Source: CAVRZR01 sp964354215 (GTDB lineage: Bacteria; Actinomycetota; Coriobacteriia; Anaerosomatales; CAVRZR01). Taken from it: 64,000 nt of DNA. The notes below the pieces were generated by a model. The model did not search any database and had not been told where the DNA came from. It saw only the letters and a program-made list of their open reading frames with translations. The stretch's first letter is position 1, and each line of letters begins with the position of its first letter. Of the stretch, positions 17,613 to 24,190 are shown piece by piece. The stretch is from assembly GCA_964354215.1 (NCBI GenBank), contig CAYGYT010000002.1:82030-146029 (forward strand), written 5' to 3'. Both the position numbers and the translations under genes were made by a program.

Positions 17613-18665
17613 GTGTCGCGGGTGTTCGTCGCCATGAGCGGGGGAGTCGACTCCTCGGTGGCAGCCGCCCTGCTCGTCGAGCAGGGACACGACGTCACCG
17701 GCGTCACCATGCAGCTCTGGCCCTCCTCTGACGAAGAGGGTGGGTGCTGCTCGGTTGACGCGGTTCGCGACGCGAAACGCGTCTGCGACCTCCTCGGCAT
17801 CCCCCACTACGCGCTCAACTTCAGAGACTCGTTCGAGAGCTTCGTCGTCGCGCCCTACTGCGAGGACTACGCGAGCGGCCGCACGCCGAACCCGTGCATC
17901 GAGTGCAACGACCGCCTGAAGTTCGGCGACCTGCTCGCCAAAGCGGTCGCACAGGGTGCAGACATGCTGGCAACCGGACACTACGCTCGGATCGTCGAGA
18001 CCGACTCGGGCGCTCGGCTCCTCAAGCGTGCCGTCGATCCCACGAAGGATCAGTCGTACTTCCTCTATCGTCTGACCCAGGCCCAGCTCTCGCACGTCCT
18101 CTTTCCGCTCGGCGTGCACACCAAGTCGGACGTGCGCGCGATGGCTGAACGCCTTGGACTCCACGTGCATGACAAGCCCGAGAGCCAAGACGTGTGTTTT
18201 GCACCCGCCGGCCACGCCGAGGTCATCCGAGAACGCCGACCTGACGCGCTTGTCGCAGGCCCCATCCTCGACGCGGAAGGCCGTGTCGTCGGTGAGCACG
18301 GCGGCCTCGCGGCCTACACCGTCGGACAGCGGCACGGACTGGGCCTCTCCGGACCCACTGGTCCGCTCTACGTGACGGCCGTCGATCCCACGCGCAACGC
18401 GCTCATCGTCGGCCCTCACGAGACGCTCGCAGTCCGCCATATCGAAGCATCGCACGTCATCTGGCACGCGCCGTTGCGCGAGGTGCGCGTGGAGGTGCAG
18501 ACGCGCTACCGCCAAAGTCCCGTCCCTGCCGACGCCGACGCTCGCGAAGACGACCTGCTGCTCGATCTGGACCAACCTGCCTACGGCGTGGCTCCCGGCC
18601 AGGCTGTCGTATGCTATGAGCACGACCTCGTTCTAGGCGGAGGGACCATCGAGCGAACACGATGA
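17613..18665 (+). CDS. mnmA: tRNA-specific 2-thiouridylase MnmA
   Basis: Makes 2-thiouridine at position 34 of tRNA for Lys, Glu and Gln, using sulfur from the desulfurase in the same operon. 350 residues. The PP-loop SGGVDSS is at residues 9-15; NPCIECNDRLKFG and ESQDVCFAP carry the two catalytic cysteines. The GTG start follows GGAAGGGG. The 3' end overlaps the next gene (ATGA). Confidence 0.95.
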   Translation: MSRVFVAMSGGVDSSVAAALLVEQGHDVTGVTMQLWPSSDEEGGCCSVDAVRDAKRVCDLLGIPHYALNFRDSFESFVVAPYCEDYASGRTPNPCIECNDRLKFGDLLAKAVAQGADMLATGHYARIVETDSGARLLKRAVDPTKDQSYFLYRLTQAQLSHVLFPLGVHTKSDVRAMAERLGLHVHDKPESQDVCFAPAGHAEVIRERRPDALVAGPILDAEGRVVGEHGGLAAYTVGQRHGLGLSGPTGPLYVTAVDPTRNALIVGPHETLAVRHIEASHVIWHAPLREVRVEVQTRYRQSPVPADADAREDDLLLDLDQPAYGVAPGQAVVCYEHDLVLGGGTIERTR

Positions 18666-19468
18666 TCGACTGTCACGTGCATACAGCGCGCTGCGGACAC
18701 GGTGAGGGGAGCGCCGCCGAGTACGTCGCCGCCGCGCGGAGCGCGGATATCGACATCCTCACGTTCACCGAGCACCTGCCGCTGCCTGACGCGCTCGATC
18801 CTTCCCGCGAGTACTCGATGCCGGAACGCGAGCTGGAGTTCTACCTGGACGAAGTCGCGTCGCTCTCGCGGGCTGAGGGCTCCCTGCCCGATGGGATCAC
18901 CGTTCTCGCAGGTATCGAGGCGGACTGGCTCCCAGCCCATCGCGAACACGTGAAGCGGCTCCTCTCGGCACACCGATTCGACGTCGTCCTCGGGTCGGTG
19001 CATTTCCTCGACGGATGGGCATTCGACGATCCCGCGCTCCTGGCCCAATGGGACCGAGCCGATGTCGACGCAACGTGGGAGCGCTACTTCGACCTGCTCG
19101 TGCACGCCGCCCGGAGCGGGTCGTTCGACGTGATGGCGCATCCCGACCTCGTGAAGAAGTTCGGACATCGGCCCGGCTTCGACACCCGGGATCTGTTCGA
19201 CGCGACGGCCATCGCGCTTGCCGCCGCGGGCGTGGCCATCGAAGTGAGCACGGCGGGCTTGCGCAAGCCGGTCGGGGAGATGTACCCAAGCGCGGACTTC
19301 CTTCAGGCCTGCGCGCAGGCCGGCGTCCCGACGACACTCGGCTCCGACGCGCATCGCCCCTCTGAAGTGGGATTCGCGTTCGATGCCGCGCGCGATGCGC
19401 TCCAGACCGCGGGATACGACCATCTCGTGTACTTCGTGGATAGACAGCCGAAGGAGTACCCCTTGTGA
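18662..19468 (+). CDS. PHP-family phosphatase, histidinol-phosphatase type
   Basis: 268 residues. The metal-binding PHP motifs are complete: DCHVHTARCGHGE at the N-terminus, FTEHLP, GIEADW, GSVHFLDGW, MAHPD and GSDAHRP. This pattern is the HisJ/HisK histidinol-phosphatase type. No histidine genes are nearby, so the actual substrate could be another sugar or amino-alcohol phosphate. The gene overlaps mnmA and the following Nif3 gene by 4 bp on each side. Confidence 0.8.
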   Translation: MIDCHVHTARCGHGEGSAAEYVAAARSADIDILTFTEHLPLPDALDPSREYSMPERELEFYLDEVASLSRAEGSLPDGITVLAGIEADWLPAHREHVKRLLSAHRFDVVLGSVHFLDGWAFDDPALLAQWDRADVDATWERYFDLLVHAARSGSFDVMAHPDLVKKFGHRPGFDTRDLFDATAIALAAAGVAIEVSTAGLRKPVGEMYPSADFLQACAQAGVPTTLGSDAHRPSEVGFAFDAARDALQTAGYDHLVYFVDRQPKEYPL

Positions 19469-20595
19469 GCACGTCGACCGGGACCGATGCCGTTCGTCAT
19501 CCCCGCATCTCCGATCTCGATGCGGTACTGGCGCGTGCCTTCCCTCGTGAGTGGGCCGAGGAGTGGGACCGGGTCGGCGTGCTCGCCGGCGATCCGGATC
19601 GCGCGATCACCGGCGTGCTCGTCACGCTCGATCCCACACGTTCCGCCATCGCGCGAGCCGCCGACGCAGGCGCAAACGTGCTACTCACCCACCACCCCGC
19701 GGCCCTCTCGGCGCCCGAGCGATTCCTTGCCGGACAGGGGAGCGGTGGAGTACTCTTCGCCGCGCTCGACGCGGGCGTGGCACTCGTAGCCGAACACACG
19801 AACCTCGACCGCGCGCCCGACGGGGTCGCGGCACTCCCGGCTCTCCTCGGCCTTGAGGCGCTGGGACCGGTGGAGCGATCCGCGCAGCCGATGAGCCGGA
19901 TCACCGTCTACGCGCCTGCGCAGAGCGCTCAGCTGGTCGTGGATGCGATGGCAGGCGCTGGCGCCGGGCGGATCGGAGCGTACGAGCACTGCGCCTTCAC
20001 CAGCGTCGGAGTGGGAGAGTTCACCCCCGGGGATGGAGCCCGACCGCAGACGGGCGACAGGGGCCGCCCAAACCGTGCCGACGAAGTGCGCGTCGAGATG
20101 GTGTGCGCCGTCGCGGCGACAGCGGCGGTAGTTGCCGCTGCCCGTCTCGCTCACCCGTACGAGGAGCCACTGATCGTGACCGAGAGCGTGAAGATCGCGC
20201 GCTCCTCAGCCCGGATGGGGATGCTCTGCGAGCTCGACGACAACACGACCCTCGAGGGACTCGCCGCACGTGTCAGCGCGCGTCTGCAGGTAACGCCGAG
20301 AGTGTGGGGCCGCCGGTCATCGCCGATCGCGCGGTGTGTGACGGCGACGGGTTCGGGGGGCTCGCTCATCGGCGACGCCATCGCGGCGGGAGCAGACGCC
20401 CTGATATGCGGCGAGGTGCGCTATCATGACGCCCTGAACGCCGTCGAATCTGGTCTCGCTATCATCGAGGCGGGGCACGACGTCACAGAGTGGCCGCTTG
20501 TGGGAATCCTCGCGCGCGCAGCGCTCCGGACGCCCGGCCTCGATCCGGGAATCGTGACCGCGGAGACGCCGTCGGCTGGATGGTGGACACCCTGA
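19465..20595 (+). CDS. Nif3-like dinuclear metal centre protein
   Basis: 376 residues, the long form of the Nif3/YbgI family in which a PII/CutA-like domain is inserted between the two halves. N-terminal half: EEWDRVGVLAGDP, LLTHHPA and EHTNLDRAPDGV; C-terminal half: GEVRYHDAL and IEAGHDVTEW. The histidines in these motifs hold the two metals. It is often annotated as GTP cyclohydrolase I type 2, but the physiological role is uncertain. It overlaps the PHP gene (ATGA). Confidence 0.88.
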   Translation: MSTSTGTDAVRHPRISDLDAVLARAFPREWAEEWDRVGVLAGDPDRAITGVLVTLDPTRSAIARAADAGANVLLTHHPAALSAPERFLAGQGSGGVLFAALDAGVALVAEHTNLDRAPDGVAALPALLGLEALGPVERSAQPMSRITVYAPAQSAQLVVDAMAGAGAGRIGAYEHCAFTSVGVGEFTPGDGARPQTGDRGRPNRADEVRVEMVCAVAATAAVVAAARLAHPYEEPLIVTESVKIARSSARMGMLCELDDNTTLEGLAARVSARLQVTPRVWGRRSSPIARCVTATGSGGSLIGDAIAAGADALICGEVRYHDALNAVESGLAIIEAGHDVTEWPLVGILARAALRTPGLDPGIVTAETPSAGWWTP

Positions 20596-20606
20596 GGGGA
20601 GCGCGC

Positions 20607-21335
20607 ATGGATGAAGCCTCGGCGCTGCTGCAACTTCAAGAGCTCGACCTCGACATTGTTCGCGCCGAGCGTGCCCTCGATGAACTGCCCGAGAAGCGAG
20701 CCATTCTCGAAGTTCGCGCGAAACGGCGAGAAGTCGAGGCCCTGCTCCACAAGGCCGACGTGCTGGTCTCCAAGCTCGACGTCGAGCTTCGCCGAACGCA
20801 AGACGAGACGACGACCGTATCGCAGAAGATAGAAGCCGAGCAGGCCAAGATCATGTCCGGCCAGATCGCAGACCACAAACAGGTCCAGCACATCTCGCGG
20901 GAGCTCGACGGGCTCAAGCGCCGCAAGGACAAGTTGGAGATGGAGTCGCTGCAGGTAATGGAGCGCATCGACAAAGCGAACGGCCAGAAGGTCAAGGTCG
21001 ACGACGCGCTCGAACAGCTTGCCACACGAGAGGCGTCCTACGTCGAGCGCTTCAAAGAGCGCGGCGGCGAGCTGCAGACGCGCATCGCCGATGAGACCGA
21101 GCGGCGAGCCACGCTCGCGCGGGCTCTCGACCCCGCGCTGCTGGCGCGCTATGAGAGCCTCCGCGACCAGAAGGCGGGCATCGGTGTCGGCCGGCTCGTC
21201 GACGGGAGCTGTAGCGCGTGCCGGGTCGAACTGCCGGCCGGGGCCGTGTCCGCCCTGCACTCCGGCGTCGACATCGGCGTGTGCCCCCAATGCCGCCGGC
21301 TCATTGTCGTGCGCGAAGTCCAAGCCAGCTCATGA
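20607..21335 (+). CDS. Coiled-coil protein with C4-type zinc ribbon
   Basis: 242 residues. Residues about 5-170 form a long, charged coiled coil; the C-terminus has a zinc ribbon with CSACRVELP and CPQCRRLIV. This is the CT398/HP0958-like family, found after Nif3 genes in many Actinobacteria and Clostridia. The molecular role is unsettled; in some bacteria a homologue binds RNA or flagellar/sigma factors. The ATG at 20607 follows GAGGGGA. It overlaps the RNase HI-like gene (ATGA). Confidence 0.85.
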   Translation: MDEASALLQLQELDLDIVRAERALDELPEKRAILEVRAKRREVEALLHKADVLVSKLDVELRRTQDETTTVSQKIEAEQAKIMSGQIADHKQVQHISRELDGLKRRKDKLEMESLQVMERIDKANGQKVKVDDALEQLATREASYVERFKERGGELQTRIADETERRATLARALDPALLARYESLRDQKAGIGVGRLVDGSCSACRVELPAGAVSALHSGVDIGVCPQCRRLIVVREVQASS

Positions 21336-21829
21336 CAGCCTCGCCCGGGGTGTCAGAGGGGCGCGTCGCCACCCTGAGAACCGACGGCGGCGCTCGGGGC
21401 AATCCGGGTCCGGCGGGCGCGGGATTCGTGCTTGAGGCCCAAGATGGCTCGGTGATCGCGCAAGGCGGGCGCTATCTCGGCGAGGCAACCAACAACGTCG
21501 CCGAGTACCAGGCACTCATCTGGGGCCTGGAGACGGCTCGGCAACTCAGTATAGGAAAGCTCACGGTTCTGAGCGACAGCGAACTCGTCGTTCGGCAGGT
21601 CACGGGTGTCTACCGCGTGAAGCACGAGAACTTGCGCCCGCTCTTTCTGCGCGCACTCGAGTTGCTGCGCGCATTCCCTGAGCGTGAGGTGCGGCACGTG
21701 CGCCGTGCCGAGAATGCCGCCGCCGACCGACTTGTGAACGAGGCAATCGACGTCCGCGGCCCAGTCGGTGACGCCATCGTGCCCGCTCGGGAGGTCGGAC
21801 AAACGACGCTGTTCGATTCTGATCACTGA
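21332..21829 (+). CDS. RNase HI-family protein
   Basis: 165 residues with the RNase H fold. The catalytic acidic residues are visible: Asp in RTDGGARGNPG, Glu in NNVAEYQAL, Asp in LSDSELVVRQ and Asp in NAAADRLVNEA. The sequence is of the RnhA-like reverse-transcriptase-like type, shorter in the handle region than E. coli RnhA. Its likely role is cleaving RNA in RNA-DNA hybrids. ATGA overlap with the zinc-ribbon gene, a pairing seen widely in Actinobacteria. Confidence 0.88.
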   Translation: MTASPGVSEGRVATLRTDGGARGNPGPAGAGFVLEAQDGSVIAQGGRYLGEATNNVAEYQALIWGLETARQLSIGKLTVLSDSELVVRQVTGVYRVKHENLRPLFLRALELLRAFPEREVRHVRRAENAAADRLVNEAIDVRGPVGDAIVPAREVGQTTLFDSDH

Positions 21830-21847
21830 GACAAGAGAGGCACCTCG

Positions 21848-22213
21848 ATGTACGAGCTGACGGTGAAGGGGCACTTCGACGCCGCGCATGCCCTGAGGGG
21901 ATATCCGGGCGAGTGCCGCGAGCTGCACGGTCACACGTGGGACGTCGAAGTCACTGTCGCAGCGGAGGTGCTCGACGACATCGAGATCGTGTACGATTTC
22001 AAGTCGCTCAAGGACGATCTGGCCAAGGTGCTGGCACCGTACGACCACGCGTATCTGAACGAGGTCCCGCCCTTTGACGAGCTGAGTCCGACCGCCGAGA
22101 GCCTGGCGCGGGTGCTCTACGAGGCCCTATCCGCGACGGTGGATCCGAGGGTGCGAGTCGTCGAGGTCTCGGTCTGGGAATCGCCGATCGCCCGGCTTAC
22201 CTACCGACCGTAG
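21848..22213 (+). CDS. queD: 6-carboxy-tetrahydropterin synthase / PTPS family (QueD-like)
   Basis: 121 residues. Zinc-binding histidines are His14 (FDAAHAL), His27 and His29 (ELHGHTW); the catalytic Cys23 lies in GECRELHGH and the late Glu of VSVWES is conserved. QueD makes 6-carboxytetrahydropterin for queuosine. No other queuosine genes lie in the window, so another PTPS-family role is possible. An AGAGAGGCACC ribosome site precedes the ATG. Confidence 0.85.
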   Translation: MYELTVKGHFDAAHALRGYPGECRELHGHTWDVEVTVAAEVLDDIEIVYDFKSLKDDLAKVLAPYDHAYLNEVPPFDELSPTAESLARVLYEALSATVDPRVRVVEVSVWESPIARLTYRP

Positions 22214-22285
22214 CAGGGGCACGAAGCCCCGAGAATGTGCCAGGGGACTCCGTCAGGCGAGGCGTCCAGGGGGCTTGGCGGAAGC

Positions 22286-22304
22286 GTCCGGAACGGGTCC
22301 GGAC
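22286..22304 (-). terminator. Hairpin at the end of the 6S-like RNA
   Basis: Perfect 7-bp stem GTCCGGA/TCCGGAC with a five-base loop, directly after the closing stem of the RNA described next. No T-run follows on the minus strand, so termination strength is uncertain. Confidence 0.45.
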
Positions 22305-22484
22305 AAAGAGGTGTCCCGAGAAACCTTTCCCGCGGTGATCCCTACTCCTCAGCTTCCCATTTCACACCCTTGAGGCTCCCGGTCCTGCGGGCCAACTCGC
22401 GCTGAGCCGCATTCTCCAGGTCCCTCTCCGGCAGCTACTGGTACGCTGGCTTTCGGAACTCGCCGGGTCCAACTTCTCGGGACA
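22305..22484 (-). ncRNA. Candidate 6S RNA (rod-shaped regulatory RNA)
   Basis: About 180 bases that fold into one long rod. Closing stem: 22484-22474 pairs perfectly with 22322-22312 (11 bp), beginning exactly where transcription should start. A second stem pairs 22467-22461 with 22334-22329. A large central bubble follows (about 34 and 37 bases). The apical arm pairs 22426-22423 with 22375-22372, 22420-22416 with 22382-22378, and an 11-position hairpin (22411-22401 with 22396-22386, one mismatch) is capped by a GCGA tetraloop. A consensus promoter lies at the right place. This layout and size are those of 6S RNA, which binds RNA polymerase; the assignment rests on structure, not on a database match. 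Confidence 0.55.
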
Positions 22485-22490
22485 AGATGC

Positions 22491-22519
22491 AATGTACCCA
22501 GAGCGGTGGGGGGTGTCAA
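22491..22519 (-). promoter_or_regulatory. Consensus promoter of the 6S-like RNA
   Basis: On the minus strand: TTGACA (22519-22514), 17-base spacer, TACATT (22496-22491). The start point seven bases on is 22484, the first base of the closing stem. It is one of the best promoter matches in the window. Confidence 0.75.
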
Positions 22520-22725
22520 CGCGAAATCCGCGATTGATCACCCCTTCCGCTGAAAGGCGCTATGTCTTGGTCGAAAGGCTCATATCTGATTCTTGACGGT
22601 GCACCTACCGTTCGTCCGTGTCGCGTCGACCGAAAGGGGTACCATTGCGGTTGAGCGACCTGCCTGCCAGCAGCGTCCAGTGCTCAGCCGGCTTCTGACG
22701 CGCCTCGTCTTGGAAGGTTGAGAAC

Positions 22726-23388
22726 GTGCCCACACCCACTCTCGAGGAGTACCTCGAGACCATCTACAAGCTGTCGCAGAAGGGACCCGTCCGGCCTACC
22801 CAGATCGCGGATTCGATCGGAGTGTCCGGACCCACCGTGACGGCCACGCTGCGACGTCTCGAGGCGCAGGGGTACACGACGCGCGAAGGCAATGAGATCT
22901 CGCTTACTCCCGAGGGTCTCGCTGGTTCCCTCGATGTGGTTCGACGGCACCGCATCGCCGAGAGGTTCCTCGTCGACGTGCTCGGCTTGGATCTCGATGA
23001 GGCTCACGAGGATGCGTGTCTGCTCGAGCACGCGCTCTCCCCGCGTGTCATGAAGGCCCTGGAGGCCTTTCTCGACAATCCGGACGTGTGTCCGCACGGG
23101 CATCCGATTCCGAGCTCCGACGGAAGTGTGTCTGCGGTTTTGGGTACTCCGCTGAGCGAGGTGTCGACAGGAACTCGCTGCTCGGTCGTTCAGCTCGCCG
23201 AGGATGATGATGCCGTGTTGTCCTACCTTGCGAATCTTGGCCTTACCCCCGGCACGGCGGTGATCGTGCGTGATGTGGCACCGTTTGGTGGACCCCTCCT
23301 TGTCGACGTCGCCGGTACGCAGTGTGCCGTTGCGCGCGATATGGCCGAGCGCGTTCTCGTCGCTGTAGAGGTCTCTACCGGCTCGTGA
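22726..23388 (+). CDS. DtxR/MntR-family metal-dependent regulator
   Basis: 220 residues. N-terminal winged helix (TLEEYLETIYKLSQKGPVRPTQIADSIGVSGPTV), then the dimerisation and metal-binding helices with RRHRIAERFL, HEDACLLEHALS and CPHGHPIP, and a C-terminal FeoA/SH3-like domain (LTPGTAVIV onward). The family represses iron or manganese uptake genes when metal is bound. GGAAGG at 22712-22717 supports the GTG start. No metal transporter is adjacent, so its targets are not shown by context. Confidence 0.9.
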   Translation: MPTPTLEEYLETIYKLSQKGPVRPTQIADSIGVSGPTVTATLRRLEAQGYTTREGNEISLTPEGLAGSLDVVRRHRIAERFLVDVLGLDLDEAHEDACLLEHALSPRVMKALEAFLDNPDVCPHGHPIPSSDGSVSAVLGTPLSEVSTGTRCSVVQLAEDDDAVLSYLANLGLTPGTAVIVRDVAPFGGPLLVDVAGTQCAVARDMAERVLVAVEVSTGS

Positions 23389-23493
23389 CGCACGGGTGTG
23401 TGAGGGGAGCGAGAGCCTCCTCGGCCTCCTCGGCCCCAACTCAGCCGTTCCGCTCTGCTCGAAACTGAATCCCTCTTTCCTCTGGTAGCTGAC

Positions 23494-23522
23494 TTCCATA
23501 TCGAACATATGTTCGATATACT
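23494..23522 (+). promoter_or_regulatory. SOS promoter upstream of the dnaE2 unit
   Basis: TTCCAT (23494-23499) and TATACT (23517-23522) are separated by exactly 17 bases. The spacer is filled by the LexA palindrome, so bound LexA would cover the promoter. Confidence 0.7.
23498..23519 (+). promoter_or_regulatory. lexA box: LexA binding site (SOS box)
   Basis: A perfect 22-bp palindrome whose core CGAACATATGTTCG matches the Gram-positive/actinobacterial LexA consensus CGAAC-N4-GTTCG without a mismatch. It lies between the -35 and -10 of a promoter reading towards the ImuB-C-like protein and DnaE2. Confidence 0.88.
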
Positions 23523-23525
23523 GGG

Positions 23526-23580
23526 CATGCCGGCTTACCCAGATATCACCGGATTCCGAACAACGACCGGCCGGGGGATT
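23526..23580 (+). repeat. 55-bp exact repeat, left copy, abutting the N gap
   Basis: Identical over 55 bases to 23681-23735, one copy on each side of the 100-N gap. It is most easily explained as a shared assembly-graph k-mer at two contig ends, not as a biological repeat. Confidence 0.9.
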
Positions 23581-23680
23581 NNNNNNNNNNNNNNNNNNNN
23601 NNNNNNNNNNNNNNNNNNNNNNNNNNNNNNNNNNNNNNNNNNNNNNNNNNNNNNNNNNNNNNNNNNNNNNNNNNNNNNNN
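23581..23680. other. Assembly gap (100 N)
   Basis: A run of exactly 100 N, the conventional placeholder for a gap of unknown size. The sequences flanking it overlap by 55 bases, so the true gap may be zero or negative. Confidence 1.
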
Positions 23681-23735
23681 CATGCCGGCTTACCCAGATA
23701 TCACCGGATTCCGAACAACGACCGGCCGGGGGATT
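23681..23735 (+). repeat. 55-bp exact repeat, right copy
   Basis: Second copy of the sequence at 23526-23580. The frame of the downstream gene is open through this whole copy, so an N-terminal extension into the gap cannot be ruled out. Confidence 0.9.
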
Positions 23736-23743
23736 TGAAGCAC

Positions 23744-24160
23744 ATGGGTCGCAACAGCGCCATCAAACACTTCGATGCAACTTCTGAGGGCCAGCCGATG
23801 GAGCTCGCGGATTCCCAGCACGGGCGACAGCCGATCGTGCGCGAGTTGCTCAAGAGCCCGTGGCTCATGCGTGCGTCGGACCTGTTGAGCCGAGATGAGA
23901 CGTGGTCCACCAAACGCGTCGCCCAAGCAGTCGACGTCGTATGGGACGCAAAACGACAGCGACCAGCCGCTTTCGTTCGAGACAGACGTACGTGGACGAT
24001 CGACGCCGTGATCCAAACCTGGAGTGTCGAGCGCTCATGGTGGGACCCGCGGCGACAGGTATCGCGGCATATGTGGCGCGTAGTGGCCCGCGGGGGCGTG
24101 TACGACCTCGCGTTCGACCGGCTCGCAGGTGCCTGGTTCCTTCTCGGCATCCAAGACTGA
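23744..24160 (+). CDS. Stand-alone ImuB C-terminal/DUF6504-like protein
   Basis: 138 residues from the ATG at 23744 (a TTG at 23735 is also possible). Residues about 60-138 resemble the small domain found at the C-terminus of ImuB and as DUF6504 proteins: RPAAFVRDRRTWTID, then WSVERSWWDPRRQ, a WRVVARGGVYDL strand and AGAWFLLGIQD. The Y-family polymerase body of ImuB is absent. It is first in the SOS-controlled unit and 30 bases upstream of dnaE2, which supports a role in the translesion mutasome. Because the reading frame runs open to the gap, it could instead be the tail of a longer protein. The similarity call is from memory of the family pattern. Confidence 0.55.
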   Translation: MGRNSAIKHFDATSEGQPMELADSQHGRQPIVRELLKSPWLMRASDLLSRDETWSTKRVAQAVDVVWDAKRQRPAAFVRDRRTWTIDAVIQTWSVERSWWDPRRQVSRHMWRVVARGGVYDLAFDRLAGAWFLLGIQD

Positions 24161-24190
24161 GAAGACGCAACCGATGCCTGAGACCTGCTC

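Noticed and set aside
22320..22500. Possible T-box or cobalamin riboswitch in the queD-dtxR gap
   Set aside because: An ATCACCGCGG and GTGTGAAATGGGAAGC looked suggestive, but the order of conserved boxes does not fit either class, whereas the rod-like 6S fold explains the whole segment.
22593..22621. TTGACG as a -35 for dtxR
   Set aside because: No acceptable -10 lies 16-18 bases downstream.
23509..23580. Short reading frame starting with ATG inside the LexA palindrome
   Set aside because: The ATG lies upstream of the predicted transcription start and, once the 55-bp overlap is collapsed, the frame stops after 24 codons.
23509..23787. Reading frame bridging the N gap
   Set aside because: It is open only because N codons are translated as unknown residues; it has no family features.
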